A stretch of DNA of 20,019 nucleotides from contig QWRL01000022.1 in assembly GCA_003670425.1 (NCBI GenBank), forward strand, positions 1 through 20,019, in the 5' to 3' direction. The DNA is from Chloroflexota bacterium. Its GTDB lineage: Bacteria > Chloroflexota > Anaerolineae > Anaerolineales > UBA11657. Under the pieces are notes generated by a model. The model had not been told where the DNA came from, searched no databases, and saw only the letters and a list, made by a program, of their open reading frames with translations. This document shows, in pieces, positions 13,786 to 20,019 of the stretch (position 1 is the stretch's first letter; the number at the start of each line of letters is the position of its first letter). A program made the translations under genes and the position numbers.

Positions 13786-14904
13786 ATGATTATTGGCGTG
13801 CCGAAAGAGATCAAAGACAACGAGTACCGCGTGGCGCTGACACCCGCTGCCGTGGAAACTCTGGTGCATGCCGGCCATAGCGTGCTGGTGCAGGCGGCGG
13901 CTGGCGAGGGCAGCGGCTTTCCCGATGCCGAGTTCACGGCGGCTGGTGCGCAGCTGGCGCCGGACGCAGCGGCTGTGTTTGCGCAGGCCGACATGATTAT
14001 GAAGGTAAAAGAGCCGCAAGCCGTGGAGTACGAGCAGCTGCTGCGGCCGGGCCCGCTGCTGTTCACGTATCTGCATCTGGCAGCGGAGGACAAACTTGCG
14101 CGGGCGCTGCTGCAGCGCGGCATTAACAGCGTGGCCTATGAGACGGTGGTGCTGCCCAACGGCACCACGCCGATGTTGACGCCCATGAGCGAAGTAGCGG
14201 GGCGCATGGCGGTGCAGGTGGCAGCGCACTATCTGGAGCGGGCGCATGGCGGGCGTGGCAAGCTGCTGGGCGGCGTGCCCGGCGTGCGCCCGGCGGATGT
14301 GGTGATTATTGGCGGCGGTGTGGTGGGCAGCAATGCGGCGCGCATTGCGCTGGGCATGGGTGCGCATGTAACCGTGCTGGATCTGAGCGGCGAGCGCCTG
14401 CGCTACCTGGCGGATGTACTGCACGGCAACCTGACCACGCTGGCATCCAACCGGCGCAACATTGCGGACACGGTGCGCGTGGCGGATGTGGTGATTGGTG
14501 CGGTGCTCATTCCCGGTGCGCGCGCACCGCGGCTTGTAACGCGCGAGATGATCAGCACCATGAACGCGGGCTCGGTGGTGGTGGATGTGGCGATTGACCA
14601 GGGCGGCTGCATTGAGACCATCCGGCCCACCAGCCACAGCGAGCCGGTGTACCTGGTGGATGGCGTAGTGCACTACGGCGTCACCAACATGCCGGGGGCC
14701 GTGGCGCGCACCTCAACCTATGCGCTCTCCAATGCCACGCTGCCGTACGCGCTGCGCATTGCGGGCCAGGGGTTTGCAGCGGCTGCGGCTGCCGATCCGG
14801 CACTGGCACAGGGCGCCAACACATGGGCCGGCAAGCTTACGCATGCAGCCGTGGCCGAGGCACTGGGAATGCAGTTCACGCCGCTGGCCAGCGCACTTAA
14901 CTAA
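13786..14904 (+). CDS. ald: Alanine dehydrogenase
   Basis: NAD-dependent interconversion of L-alanine with pyruvate and ammonia in the cytoplasm. Substrate-site residues are visible: Arg15 in NEYRVALTP, Lys75 in MKVKEP and His97 in FTYLHLA. The Rossmann motif IIGGGVVGSNAARIALGMGA and the later VDVAIDQGGCIETIRPTSHS and VTNMPGAVARTSTYAL stretches are diagnostic of Ald and exclude transhydrogenase PntA. The 372-residue length is exact for the family. GGAG lies 5-9 nt before ATG 13786. It sits beside an aminotransferase, suggesting joint handling of alanine/pyruvate or ammonia. Confidence 0.96.
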   Translation: MIIGVPKEIKDNEYRVALTPAAVETLVHAGHSVLVQAAAGEGSGFPDAEFTAAGAQLAPDAAAVFAQADMIMKVKEPQAVEYEQLLRPGPLLFTYLHLAAEDKLARALLQRGINSVAYETVVLPNGTTPMLTPMSEVAGRMAVQVAAHYLERAHGGRGKLLGGVPGVRPADVVIIGGGVVGSNAARIALGMGAHVTVLDLSGERLRYLADVLHGNLTTLASNRRNIADTVRVADVVIGAVLIPGARAPRLVTREMISTMNAGSVVVDVAIDQGGCIETIRPTSHSEPVYLVDGVVHYGVTNMPGAVARTSTYALSNATLPYALRIAGQGFAAAAAADPALAQGANTWAGKLTHAAVAEALGMQFTPLASALN

Positions 14905-14961
14905 CAAATTAGCTAAAGCCTGCCCGCAGCGCCTCGCATTTATTTTTTTCCGGTACTGTAG
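14905..14961 (+). other. 57-bp spacer with T-rich stretch between ald and the aminotransferase
   Basis: This is the largest gap within the long operon. A very short stem (CTGC-CC-GCAG) is followed about ten bases later by a T-rich run (14940-14949), then TACTGT just before the ATG at 14962. It could be a weak terminator or an internal promoter; neither is convincing. No Shine-Dalgarno sequence precedes 14962. Confidence 0.25.
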
Positions 14962-16122
14962 ATGAAAGACTTCACCGCACGCCATGTGGCGGCGCTGGCG
15001 CCTTCGGGCATCCGCAAGTACTTCGACATTGCCAACGGCATGGGCGATGTGATTTCACTTGGGATTGGCGAGCCAGATTTTGTGACGCCGCCTGCAATCC
15101 TGCAGGCAGGCGTGGATGCGCTGCTGCGCGGCGCAACCCATTACACACCCAACAACGGGCTGCCTGAGTTATGCGAGGCAATTGCGCAGCACATGGCGCG
15201 CCGCTATGGCGTGCACTACGATGCGGGCAGCGAAATTCTGGTGACGGTGGGCGTGTCTGAGGCGCTGCATCTGGCGCTTTCGGCCACGCTTGACCCCGGT
15301 GACGAAGTCATCATCCCCGCGCCGTGCTTTGTGGCCTACCCGGCGCTGGTGGCGCTGACGCATGGTGTGCCGCACATGCTGCGCACCGTGGCAGCGGACA
15401 ACTTTGAGCTGGCGCCGGCTGCGTTGCGGGCAGCCCTAAGCCCGCGCAGCAAAGCGCTGCTGATTGGTTATCCCAGCAACCCCACGGGAACGGTCATGCC
15501 GCGCGCCGCGCTGCAAGCTGTGCTGCAAGTGGCTGCAGACCAAGACCTGCTGGTGATCTCAGACGAGATTTATGACCGGCTGGTGTATGGCTGCGAGCAT
15601 GTGTGCGTGGCGGCGCTGCCCGGCATGCGTGAGCGCACCATCACACTGGGCGGCTTCTCCAAAGATTATGCGATGACCGGCTGGCGCCTGGGATTCGCCG
15701 CCGGGCCGGAGCACCTTATCAGCGCGCTGCGCAAGATCCATCAGTACACAATTATGTCCGCGCCCACGCCGGCGCAGCATGCGGCGCTGGCAGCGCTGGC
15801 CGGCGGCGATGCGGCCGTGGAAGAAATGCGCCTGCGCTATGACCGGCGCAGAGTGCTGATTCATACCGGCTTGAACGCGCTGGGGCTGGCGTGCTGCGAA
15901 CCGCAGGGCGCATTCTATGCATTCCCCGCCATTGGCACGAGCGGCATGGACGACCATACTTTTGCGGACCGGCTGCTGGCCGAGGAACGCGTGGCGGTGG
16001 TGCCTGGCTCCGCATTTGGCCCGGGCGGCGAGGGGCATGTGCGCTGCTCGTACGCCACGTCTTACGATAATATTGCAGAGGCGCTGCTGCGCATGGGCAA
16101 TTTTATGCGCCGCCACGGGTAG
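14962..16122 (+). CDS. Class I/II PLP-dependent aminotransferase (aspartate/aromatic-type)
   Basis: Moves an amino group between an amino acid and a 2-oxo acid using pyridoxal phosphate. Seen: LGIGEPDF (33-40), YTPNNGLPELCEAIA (61-75), GVSEALHLAL, SNPTG (172-176), the cofactor-ring Asp in SDEIYDRLVY (200-209), the Schiff-base Lys234 in GGFSKDYAMTGWRLGF, and the substrate-carboxylate Arg in HVRCSYATS near the C-terminus. The pattern matches the fold-type I, I-gamma aspartate aminotransferase/PatA-like subgroup. Length 386 is usual. Substrate preference cannot be read from motifs. It lies three bases before gatB. Confidence 0.92.
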   Translation: MKDFTARHVAALAPSGIRKYFDIANGMGDVISLGIGEPDFVTPPAILQAGVDALLRGATHYTPNNGLPELCEAIAQHMARRYGVHYDAGSEILVTVGVSEALHLALSATLDPGDEVIIPAPCFVAYPALVALTHGVPHMLRTVAADNFELAPAALRAALSPRSKALLIGYPSNPTGTVMPRAALQAVLQVAADQDLLVISDEIYDRLVYGCEHVCVAALPGMRERTITLGGFSKDYAMTGWRLGFAAGPEHLISALRKIHQYTIMSAPTPAQHAALAALAGGDAAVEEMRLRYDRRRVLIHTGLNALGLACCEPQGAFYAFPAIGTSGMDDHTFADRLLAEERVAVVPGSAFGPGGEGHVRCSYATSYDNIAEALLRMGNFMRRHG

Positions 16123-16125
16123 CGC

Positions 16126-17610
16126 ATGGAGTACGAACCCGTCATCGGGCTGGAGGTGCATGCCGAGCTGCTGACGCGCTCCAAAATGTATTGCGCATGC
16201 GCTGTGGTGGACTCCACGGTGGCCGAGCCCAACCGCTATGTGTGCCCGGTATGCGCGGGCATGCCCGGCACGCTGCCCGTCGTCAACCAGCGCGCCATTG
16301 AGTTTGCGCTGCGCGTGGCGCTGGCGCTTAACTGCGAGGTGGCGCCGCAGAACGTGTTTGCGCGCAAAAATTATTTTTACCCGGATCTGCCGAAGGGCTA
16401 CCAGATATCGCAGTACGAGCTGCCGCTGGCGCGCAATGGGTTTGTGCTGCTGGCAACGGCCAACGGCGAGCGGCGTGTGCGCATCCGGCGCGTGCATCTG
16501 GAGGAAGACACCGGCAAACTGTTTCACATTGATGGCGCTGACGGCAGCGTGCCGGCCTCGCTGGTGGACCTCAACCGCGCGGGCGTGCCGCTGCTGGAGA
16601 TTGTGACCGAGCCGGACATCACTTCTGTGGCAGAGCTGGAGGCGTATGCCAAAAAGCTGCGCAGCGTACTGCGCTATCTGGGCGTCAACAACGGCGACAT
16701 GGAAAAGGGCGTGATCCGTTTTGAGGCCAACATCTCTGTGCGCGCAGCGGGCACAACGCTGCTGAACACCCGCACCGAAATAAAAAATCTTAATTCATTT
16801 CGGGCGCTGGTGCGCGGCTGTGAGCATGAGTTGGCGCGCCAAACCGCGGTGTACCGCAGCGGCGGGGCAGTGCAGCAGCAAACGCTGGGCTGGAACGAGG
16901 CGCGCGGCGAGACCTATGTGCAGCGCAGCAAAGAGCAGGCGCATGACTACCGCTACTTTCCCGAACCGGACCTGCCGCCGGTGCAGGTGGATGCGGCGTG
17001 GCTGGCTGCCGTGCGCAGCGCGCTGCCGGAACTGCCGGATGCCAAGCTGGCGCGCTTCCGTGCGCTGGGCCTGAATGACTACGATGCCGACGTGCTGGTG
17101 GCGGAACAGGCCACGGCGGATTATTTTGATGCGGCGCTGCGGGCAGCGCAGCCGGTGGCCCCCGCGGTGGAAGCCAAGGCAATTGCCAACTGGATCAGCA
17201 GCCAGCTGTTCGGGCTGTTGAACAGCAGCGCAGTTGATATTGAGGCGTGCCGCGTGCAGCCGGCAGCGCTGGTGCAGCTGATCCACATGGTGCAGGCCGG
17301 CCGCATTAACGCCGGCACCGGCAAGCAGGTGCTGAAGCAAATGTTTGAAACGGGTGCGACGGCGGAGGCAGTGGTGGCGGAGCGCGGCCTGGCGCAGGTG
17401 AATGACAGCGCGGAGATCCGCGCCGGCGTTGCCGCGGTGATTGCGGCCAATGCGCAGCAGGTGGCGCAGTACTTGAGCGGCAAAGACACGATGGCCAAGT
17501 GGTTTTTTGGGCAGGCGATGCGGGCGCTGGGCGGGCAGGCCAACCCGGCGCTGGTGCAGCAGGTGCTGGACGAAGAGCTGCAGCGTGTCCGCACGCAAGC
17601 CGGCGCATGA
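16126..17610 (+). CDS. gatB: Asp-tRNA(Asn)/Glu-tRNA(Gln) amidotransferase subunit B
   Basis: Kinase and tRNA-binding subunit: phosphorylates the tRNA-bound Glu or Asp side chain and completes amidation with ammonia from GatA. Seen: YEPVIGLEVHAEL at the start; a four-Cys zinc site (Cys23, Cys25, Cys40, Cys43) in the KMYCACA and YVCPVCAGMPG segments; NYFYPDLPKGYQISQYE and HLEEDTGKL, all strongly conserved; a helical body; and a C-terminal YqeY-like tail domain (about 345-494) that reads the tRNA elbow. The 494-residue length is normal. The zinc Cys set is complete, as in many but not all GatB. ATG at 16126 follows the aminotransferase stop by 3 bp. With gatC and gatA in the same operon, the complex is complete. 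Confidence 0.96.
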   Translation: MEYEPVIGLEVHAELLTRSKMYCACAVVDSTVAEPNRYVCPVCAGMPGTLPVVNQRAIEFALRVALALNCEVAPQNVFARKNYFYPDLPKGYQISQYELPLARNGFVLLATANGERRVRIRRVHLEEDTGKLFHIDGADGSVPASLVDLNRAGVPLLEIVTEPDITSVAELEAYAKKLRSVLRYLGVNNGDMEKGVIRFEANISVRAAGTTLLNTRTEIKNLNSFRALVRGCEHELARQTAVYRSGGAVQQQTLGWNEARGETYVQRSKEQAHDYRYFPEPDLPPVQVDAAWLAAVRSALPELPDAKLARFRALGLNDYDADVLVAEQATADYFDAALRAAQPVAPAVEAKAIANWISSQLFGLLNSSAVDIEACRVQPAALVQLIHMVQAGRINAGTGKQVLKQMFETGATAEAVVAERGLAQVNDSAEIRAGVAAVIAANAQQVAQYLSGKDTMAKWFFGQAMRALGGQANPALVQQVLDEELQRVRTQAGA

Positions 17611-18521
17611 ACGCGCGTGCACCGCAGCCCGTTTGCGATTACACGCACTCCAACTACCAGCAGGAATTTTGGGGGCAGGGCGCGCGCGCATATGAAGACT
17701 TGGCCGAGCGCATTGCGCTGCGCAAGCTGCTGCCGCGCGGCGGGCAGCTGTGCCTGGAGGTTGGCGCCGGTGCCGGGCGCCTGACGGATGAGCTGCAGGC
17801 GTTTGGGCGCGTGGTGCTGCTGGACTATTCGCGCACGCAGCTGCAGCAGGCGCAGGCGCGCCTGGGGCGCAGCGCGCGCTTCATTTATGTGGCGGCCGAC
17901 GTGTACCAGCTGCCGTTTGTGGCGCGCCAGTTTGATTGTGTGACGATGGTGCGTGTGCTGCACCATATGGCAGATGCGCCGGCTGCGCTGGCGGGAGTGG
18001 CAGCGCTGCTGCGCCCCGCTGCGCCGCTGCTGCTGGAGTTTGCCAGCAAGCTGCATGTGAAGGCAATTGCGCGCTACGCACTGGGCATGCAGGCGTGGAG
18101 CCCGTTTAGTTTGGAGCCGGTGGAGTTTGCTGTGCTGAACTTTGACTTTCATCCGCGCGCGGTGCGCGCGTGGCTGGCCGCAGCTGGCATGCGCGTGGAG
18201 CAGCACAAAACAATTTCGCACTTGCGGGCGGCATTTTTGAAGCGCACGCTGCCGTACCGGCTGCTGGCCGCCATTGACGGCTGGCTGCAGGAGACCGGCA
18301 ACTTGTGGCAGCTGACGCCGAGTGTGATGGTGCGGGCTGTGGCCGCGCAGTCTGGTGCCGGCGCTGCCCCGCTGGCTGCGGCGGAGCATGCGCTGTTTTG
18401 CTGCCCGCTGTGCCGCAGCGCAGCACTGGGCGCCACGGCTGCCGGCTTGAACTGTGCCCAGTGCGGCCGCCATTGGGCGCTGCAAGACGGCATCTATGAC
18501 TTTAAGACCCAGCCAGAATAG
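17607..18521 (+). CDS. SAM-dependent methyltransferase with C-terminal Trm112-like zinc ribbon
   Basis: Residues 45-150 are a class I Rossmann methyltransferase: motif I LEVGAGAGRL (50-59), acidic LLDYSR (71-76), AADVYQLPF (96-104) and the MVRVLHHMAD motif (114-123). Residues 150-250 are a helical region. Residues 265-304 form a zinc ribbon: CPLC (266-269) and CAQC (283-286), then the ALQDGIYDF ending typical of Trm112/RlmA-type knuckles. In RlmA the ribbon precedes the catalytic domain; here it follows it. The substrate is unknown (small molecule, rRNA/tRNA or protein). ATG 17607 overlaps the gatB stop by 4 bp (ATGA), so translation is coupled. The open frame reaches upstream to 17499, but that part lies inside gatB. 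Confidence 0.82.
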   Translation: MNARAPQPVCDYTHSNYQQEFWGQGARAYEDLAERIALRKLLPRGGQLCLEVGAGAGRLTDELQAFGRVVLLDYSRTQLQQAQARLGRSARFIYVAADVYQLPFVARQFDCVTMVRVLHHMADAPAALAGVAALLRPAAPLLLEFASKLHVKAIARYALGMQAWSPFSLEPVEFAVLNFDFHPRAVRAWLAAAGMRVEQHKTISHLRAAFLKRTLPYRLLAAIDGWLQETGNLWQLTPSVMVRAVAAQSGAGAAPLAAAEHALFCCPLCRSAALGATAAGLNCAQCGRHWALQDGIYDFKTQPE

Positions 18522-18538
18522 ATTTAAGGAGCCTGCGC

Positions 18539-19093
18539 ATGACTGTAAAACGCACCCACTTCCCGGTTGAAATTGCGGGCGTGAAGCGGCGCCTGCCGCT
18601 GTTTCAAGTGGCGCCGGGCTTGCGCATTGCAATTCTTAACATTCTGGGCGATACAGAGCTGGTGCAGGCAGCCGCCCGCCAGCTGGGCCGCAAACTTTCC
18701 AAGCTGCGCTATGACGTGCTGGTGACGGCGGAGGCAAAGAGCATTCCGCTTGTTTACGCACTATCAGTTGTCACCAAAAAGCCGTACGTGGTGCTGCGCA
18801 AGACTTACAAGAGCTACATGGGCAATGTGGTGCAGGCGGAAACGCTGTCGATCACGACGGGCGCGCCGCAGACGCTGTACTTGGACGAGAAGGACCGCAA
18901 GCTGATTTCCGGCCGGCGCGTGCTGCTGGTGGATGATGTGATCAGCACGGGCTCGACGCTGCAGGGTATGCGCCTGGTGATGGACCGTGCTGGCGCGCGC
19001 ACCGCGGGCGTGGCGGCAATATTTACCGAGGGCGAGCGCTCACAGTGGCAGGACATTCTCGCGCTCGGCCACCTGCCGCTGTTTCCGGATTAA
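18539..19093 (+). CDS. Phosphoribosyltransferase, adenine-phosphoribosyltransferase-like
   Basis: Expected to couple a purine-like base to PRPP, or to act as a related regulator. The PRPP loop VLLVDDVISTGST (128-140) is intact, and the overall layout (LVTAEAKSIPLVYALS at 61-76, then KPYVVLRKTYKSY) follows type I purine phosphoribosyltransferases. It differs from standard Apt: 'AEAKSIP' replaces the usual 'EARGF', and an N-terminal extension of about 20 residues precedes the core. I therefore leave the substrate open (adenine, xanthine or other). The 184-residue length fits. TAAGGAG (18524-18530) 8 nt before ATG is the strongest ribosome-binding site of the operon. Last gene of the run. Confidence 0.8.
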   Translation: MTVKRTHFPVEIAGVKRRLPLFQVAPGLRIAILNILGDTELVQAAARQLGRKLSKLRYDVLVTAEAKSIPLVYALSVVTKKPYVVLRKTYKSYMGNVVQAETLSITTGAPQTLYLDEKDRKLISGRRVLLVDDVISTGSTLQGMRLVMDRAGARTAGVAAIFTEGERSQWQDILALGHLPLFPD

Positions 19094-19106
19094 GGGGCGC
19101 GCGCAG

Positions 19107-19127
19107 GCGCGTGTTATTGTTACGCGC
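19107..19127 (+). terminator. Possible stem-loop terminator after the long operon
   Basis: GCGCGT (19107-19112) and ACGCGC (19122-19127) pair across a 9-nt T-rich loop 13 bp after the phosphoribosyltransferase stop. No T-run follows, so termination strength is doubtful. I see nothing coding in 19094-19283. Confidence 0.35.
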
Positions 19128-19267
19128 ATCAACTCTCCGCGAACACCAAACAAAAGCGGTCTTTGACCTGAAGTAAATGGTTGGTTGGGGTTATCATAAA
19201 GTGGTGCTTGAAGAGAGTGGGTGCAGGGCGTATTGTGTCCGTGGCGGTTGTGGATTGAATTTCCTAT

Positions 19268-19282
19268 CCGTTACCGTAACGG
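19268..19282. promoter_or_regulatory. 15-bp perfect palindrome abutting a start codon
   Basis: CCGTTAC (19268-19274) and GTAACGG (19276-19282) flank a single central base, and the ATG of the next gene begins at 19284. It occupies the place where a ribosome-binding site should be. It may be an operator, or as RNA a 5-bp hairpin hiding the start. Its look resembles MerR-family operators in general form only. Confidence 0.4.
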
Positions 19283-19283
19283 C

Positions 19284-19748
19284 ATGAAGCGCCTGATACA
19301 GCACTATCTTGAGATGGTCATCGCCATGTTCGCCGGCATGATGGCCTGGGGGTGGCTGAGCGCCATGCTGTTCGGCCAGGGTGGAGCAATGGGCATGCAC
19401 GCTTCGGAAGTGATCGACGCCGAACAATCCCTCATGTCCCAGATCGGCGGCATCACCGCGATGGACCTCTCGATGATCATCCCGATGATCCTGTGGATGC
19501 GCTACCGGGGGCACTCGTGGCGCCACGGCGCCGAGATGTCGGCCGCGATGGTCGTGCCAGCCCTTCCGGTCTATGCGGCCGAACTGATCTGGCCCGGAAC
19601 GTTCGGACCGATGTCAGCGATGTGGAGCCACGGGGCGATGCTTCTGGGCATGGCCGTCCTCATGATCGCCCAACGCGACATGTATGCCGGGCATGACCAT
19701 GCCCATGCAGCCCAAACAACTGACGCCACGCCGAAGTTCACCCACTGA
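19284..19748 (+). CDS. Met- and His-rich four-helix membrane protein, probably acquired
   Basis: Function unknown. The 154 residues contain 21 Met and 9 His. Four likely membrane helices lie at about 9-30, 56-72, 84-103 and 110-129, with Met lining several of them (EMVIAMFAGMMAW, AMDLSMIIPMILWM). A short tail with HDHAH (137-141) follows. Such composition suggests binding or passage of a soft metal such as copper; this is inference. From memory, similar small proteins occur in actinobacteria near metal genes and are sometimes mislabelled FliP. Codon use differs sharply from the neighbours: Ile is ATC 9, ATA 1, ATT 0, against ATT 7, ATC 2, ATA 1 in the preceding gene. ATG 19284 is chosen since the protein core begins there. 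GTG 19221 is open but adds unlikely sequence. No Shine-Dalgarno sequence is seen. Confidence 0.7.
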   Translation: MKRLIQHYLEMVIAMFAGMMAWGWLSAMLFGQGGAMGMHASEVIDAEQSLMSQIGGITAMDLSMIIPMILWMRYRGHSWRHGAEMSAAMVVPALPVYAAELIWPGTFGPMSAMWSHGAMLLGMAVLMIAQRDMYAGHDHAHAAQTTDATPKFTH

Positions 19749-19830
19749 CACCGCCCCGGTTGCCGACACACGCCACAGTTGCTGGCGCGCATCTATGGGG
19801 TGTTTGCGCTCAAGTGCAGCTTGGTTAGGT

Positions 19831-19853
19831 AGGTGGCTATAATTTCGCCACCT
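19831..19853 (+). promoter_or_regulatory. TATAAT -10 box set in the loop of a perfect inverted repeat
   Basis: AGGTGGC (19831-19837) and GCCACCT (19847-19853) are exact complements, and the 9-nt centre begins with TATAAT (19838-19843). The box ends 13 nt before the ATG at 19857. No -35 match is evident at 16-18 bp (TTGGTT at 19821 is too close). The inverted repeat could be an operator centred on the -10. Confidence 0.4.
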
Positions 19854-19856
19854 GCT

Positions 19857-20019
19857 ATGCAACTGAGAATTCTTCACAAATCCGCTTTCTATGTTGGACG
19901 GAGCGTCTTGAGAGGCGGTTGGCTTTCTATTGCTGCAAATGCAGCTTTTTCACTCAGCGCTGCACCAGCAATCTGGCTGGGTGGTGCTTGGGCCACACTC
20001 TGTAGTGGGGTTCAGGTTT
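19857..20019 (+). CDS. Unrecognised reading frame cut by the window edge
   Basis: Open from ATG 19857 to the right edge, 54 codons without a stop. It starts MQLRILHKSAFYVGRSV, followed by a hydrophobic segment (WLSIAANAAFSLSAAPAIWL) that could be a membrane helix or signal anchor. A TATAAT box lies just upstream. There is no Shine-Dalgarno sequence, and the base composition is less GC-rich than most of the window. Too short to identify; it may not be a real gene. Confidence 0.35.
   Translation, partial: MQLRILHKSAFYVGRSVLRGGWLSIAANAAFSLSAAPAIWLGGAWATLCSGVQV

Noticed and set aside
13492..14673. 393-codon minus-strand open frame
   Set aside because: Lies opposite the complete ald gene, is His/Arg/Ala-rich and has no recognisable domain.
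15559..16527. 322-codon minus-strand open frame
   Set aside because: Opposite the aminotransferase and gatB, with shadow composition and no motif.
17121..18632. 503-codon minus-strand open frame
   Set aside because: Antisense to gatB and the methyltransferase. Its sequence is low-complexity Arg/His/Gln/Ala, the mirror of GC-rich codon bias, while the + strand proteins have clear motifs.
1..20019. tRNA, rRNA, CRISPR, transposase or phage genes
   Set aside because: The intergenic gaps were read for cloverleaf, repeat-array and mobile-gene signs and none were found. The possible transfer at the right edge has no visible mobility gene within the window.

Overview
This window is about 20 kb of GC-rich bacterial DNA, densely packed with genes. 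The gene set is a complete GatCAB transamidation complex, a MacB-type ABC exporter, Alg5-like and family-39 glycosyltransferases, and a fused sugar amidotransferase. Several start codons lack a Shine-Dalgarno sequence. This fits a free-living environmental bacterium, perhaps Chloroflexota (Anaerolineae-like). That guess rests on overall gene content and style; no marker gene in the window settles it. I see no rRNA, tRNA, CRISPR array, transposase or integrase.

Left part (1-3067), surface sugars. A family-2 polyprenyl-phosphate glycosyltransferase on the + strand ends in an 11-G run. It converges on a minus-strand gene that fuses a glutaminase domain to a PP-loop N-acetyl-sugar amidotransferase. 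The 276-bp gap between them holds two overlapping hairpins and an out-of-frame, hydrophobic continuation of the glycosyltransferase.

Export operon (3068-7514). A 368-bp divergent control region contains a 25-bp AT-rich perfect palindrome and a possible structured leader. It precedes four + strand genes: a HlyD/MacA-type membrane-fusion adaptor, a small anchored DUF5666-like protein, a MacB/LolD-type ATPase and a MacB/FtsX-type permease. Together they should form one envelope-spanning or periplasm-facing export machine.

Middle (7515-10741). A homocysteine S-methyltransferase-family gene carries His where the first zinc Cys normally sits. It converges on a large minus-strand multi-pass family-39-like glycosyltransferase. 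The latter is divergent from the next operon across 130 bp that holds a 19-bp palindrome.

Long operon (10742-19093). Nine + strand genes have gaps of at most 57 bp or overlap: gatC, gatA, a sugar-1-phosphate nucleotidyltransferase, a small orphan gene, ald (alanine dehydrogenase), a class I/II aminotransferase, gatB, a methyltransferase with a C-terminal zinc ribbon, and an adenine-phosphoribosyltransferase-like protein. Charging of Asn/Gln tRNA is thus physically mixed with amino-acid and sugar-nucleotide metabolism.

Right edge (19094-20019). A 154-residue Met- and His-rich four-helix membrane protein has codon use unlike its neighbours, so it was probably acquired by transfer. A 15-bp palindrome abuts its start codon. 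The window ends inside a short unrecognised reading frame that follows a TATAAT box.
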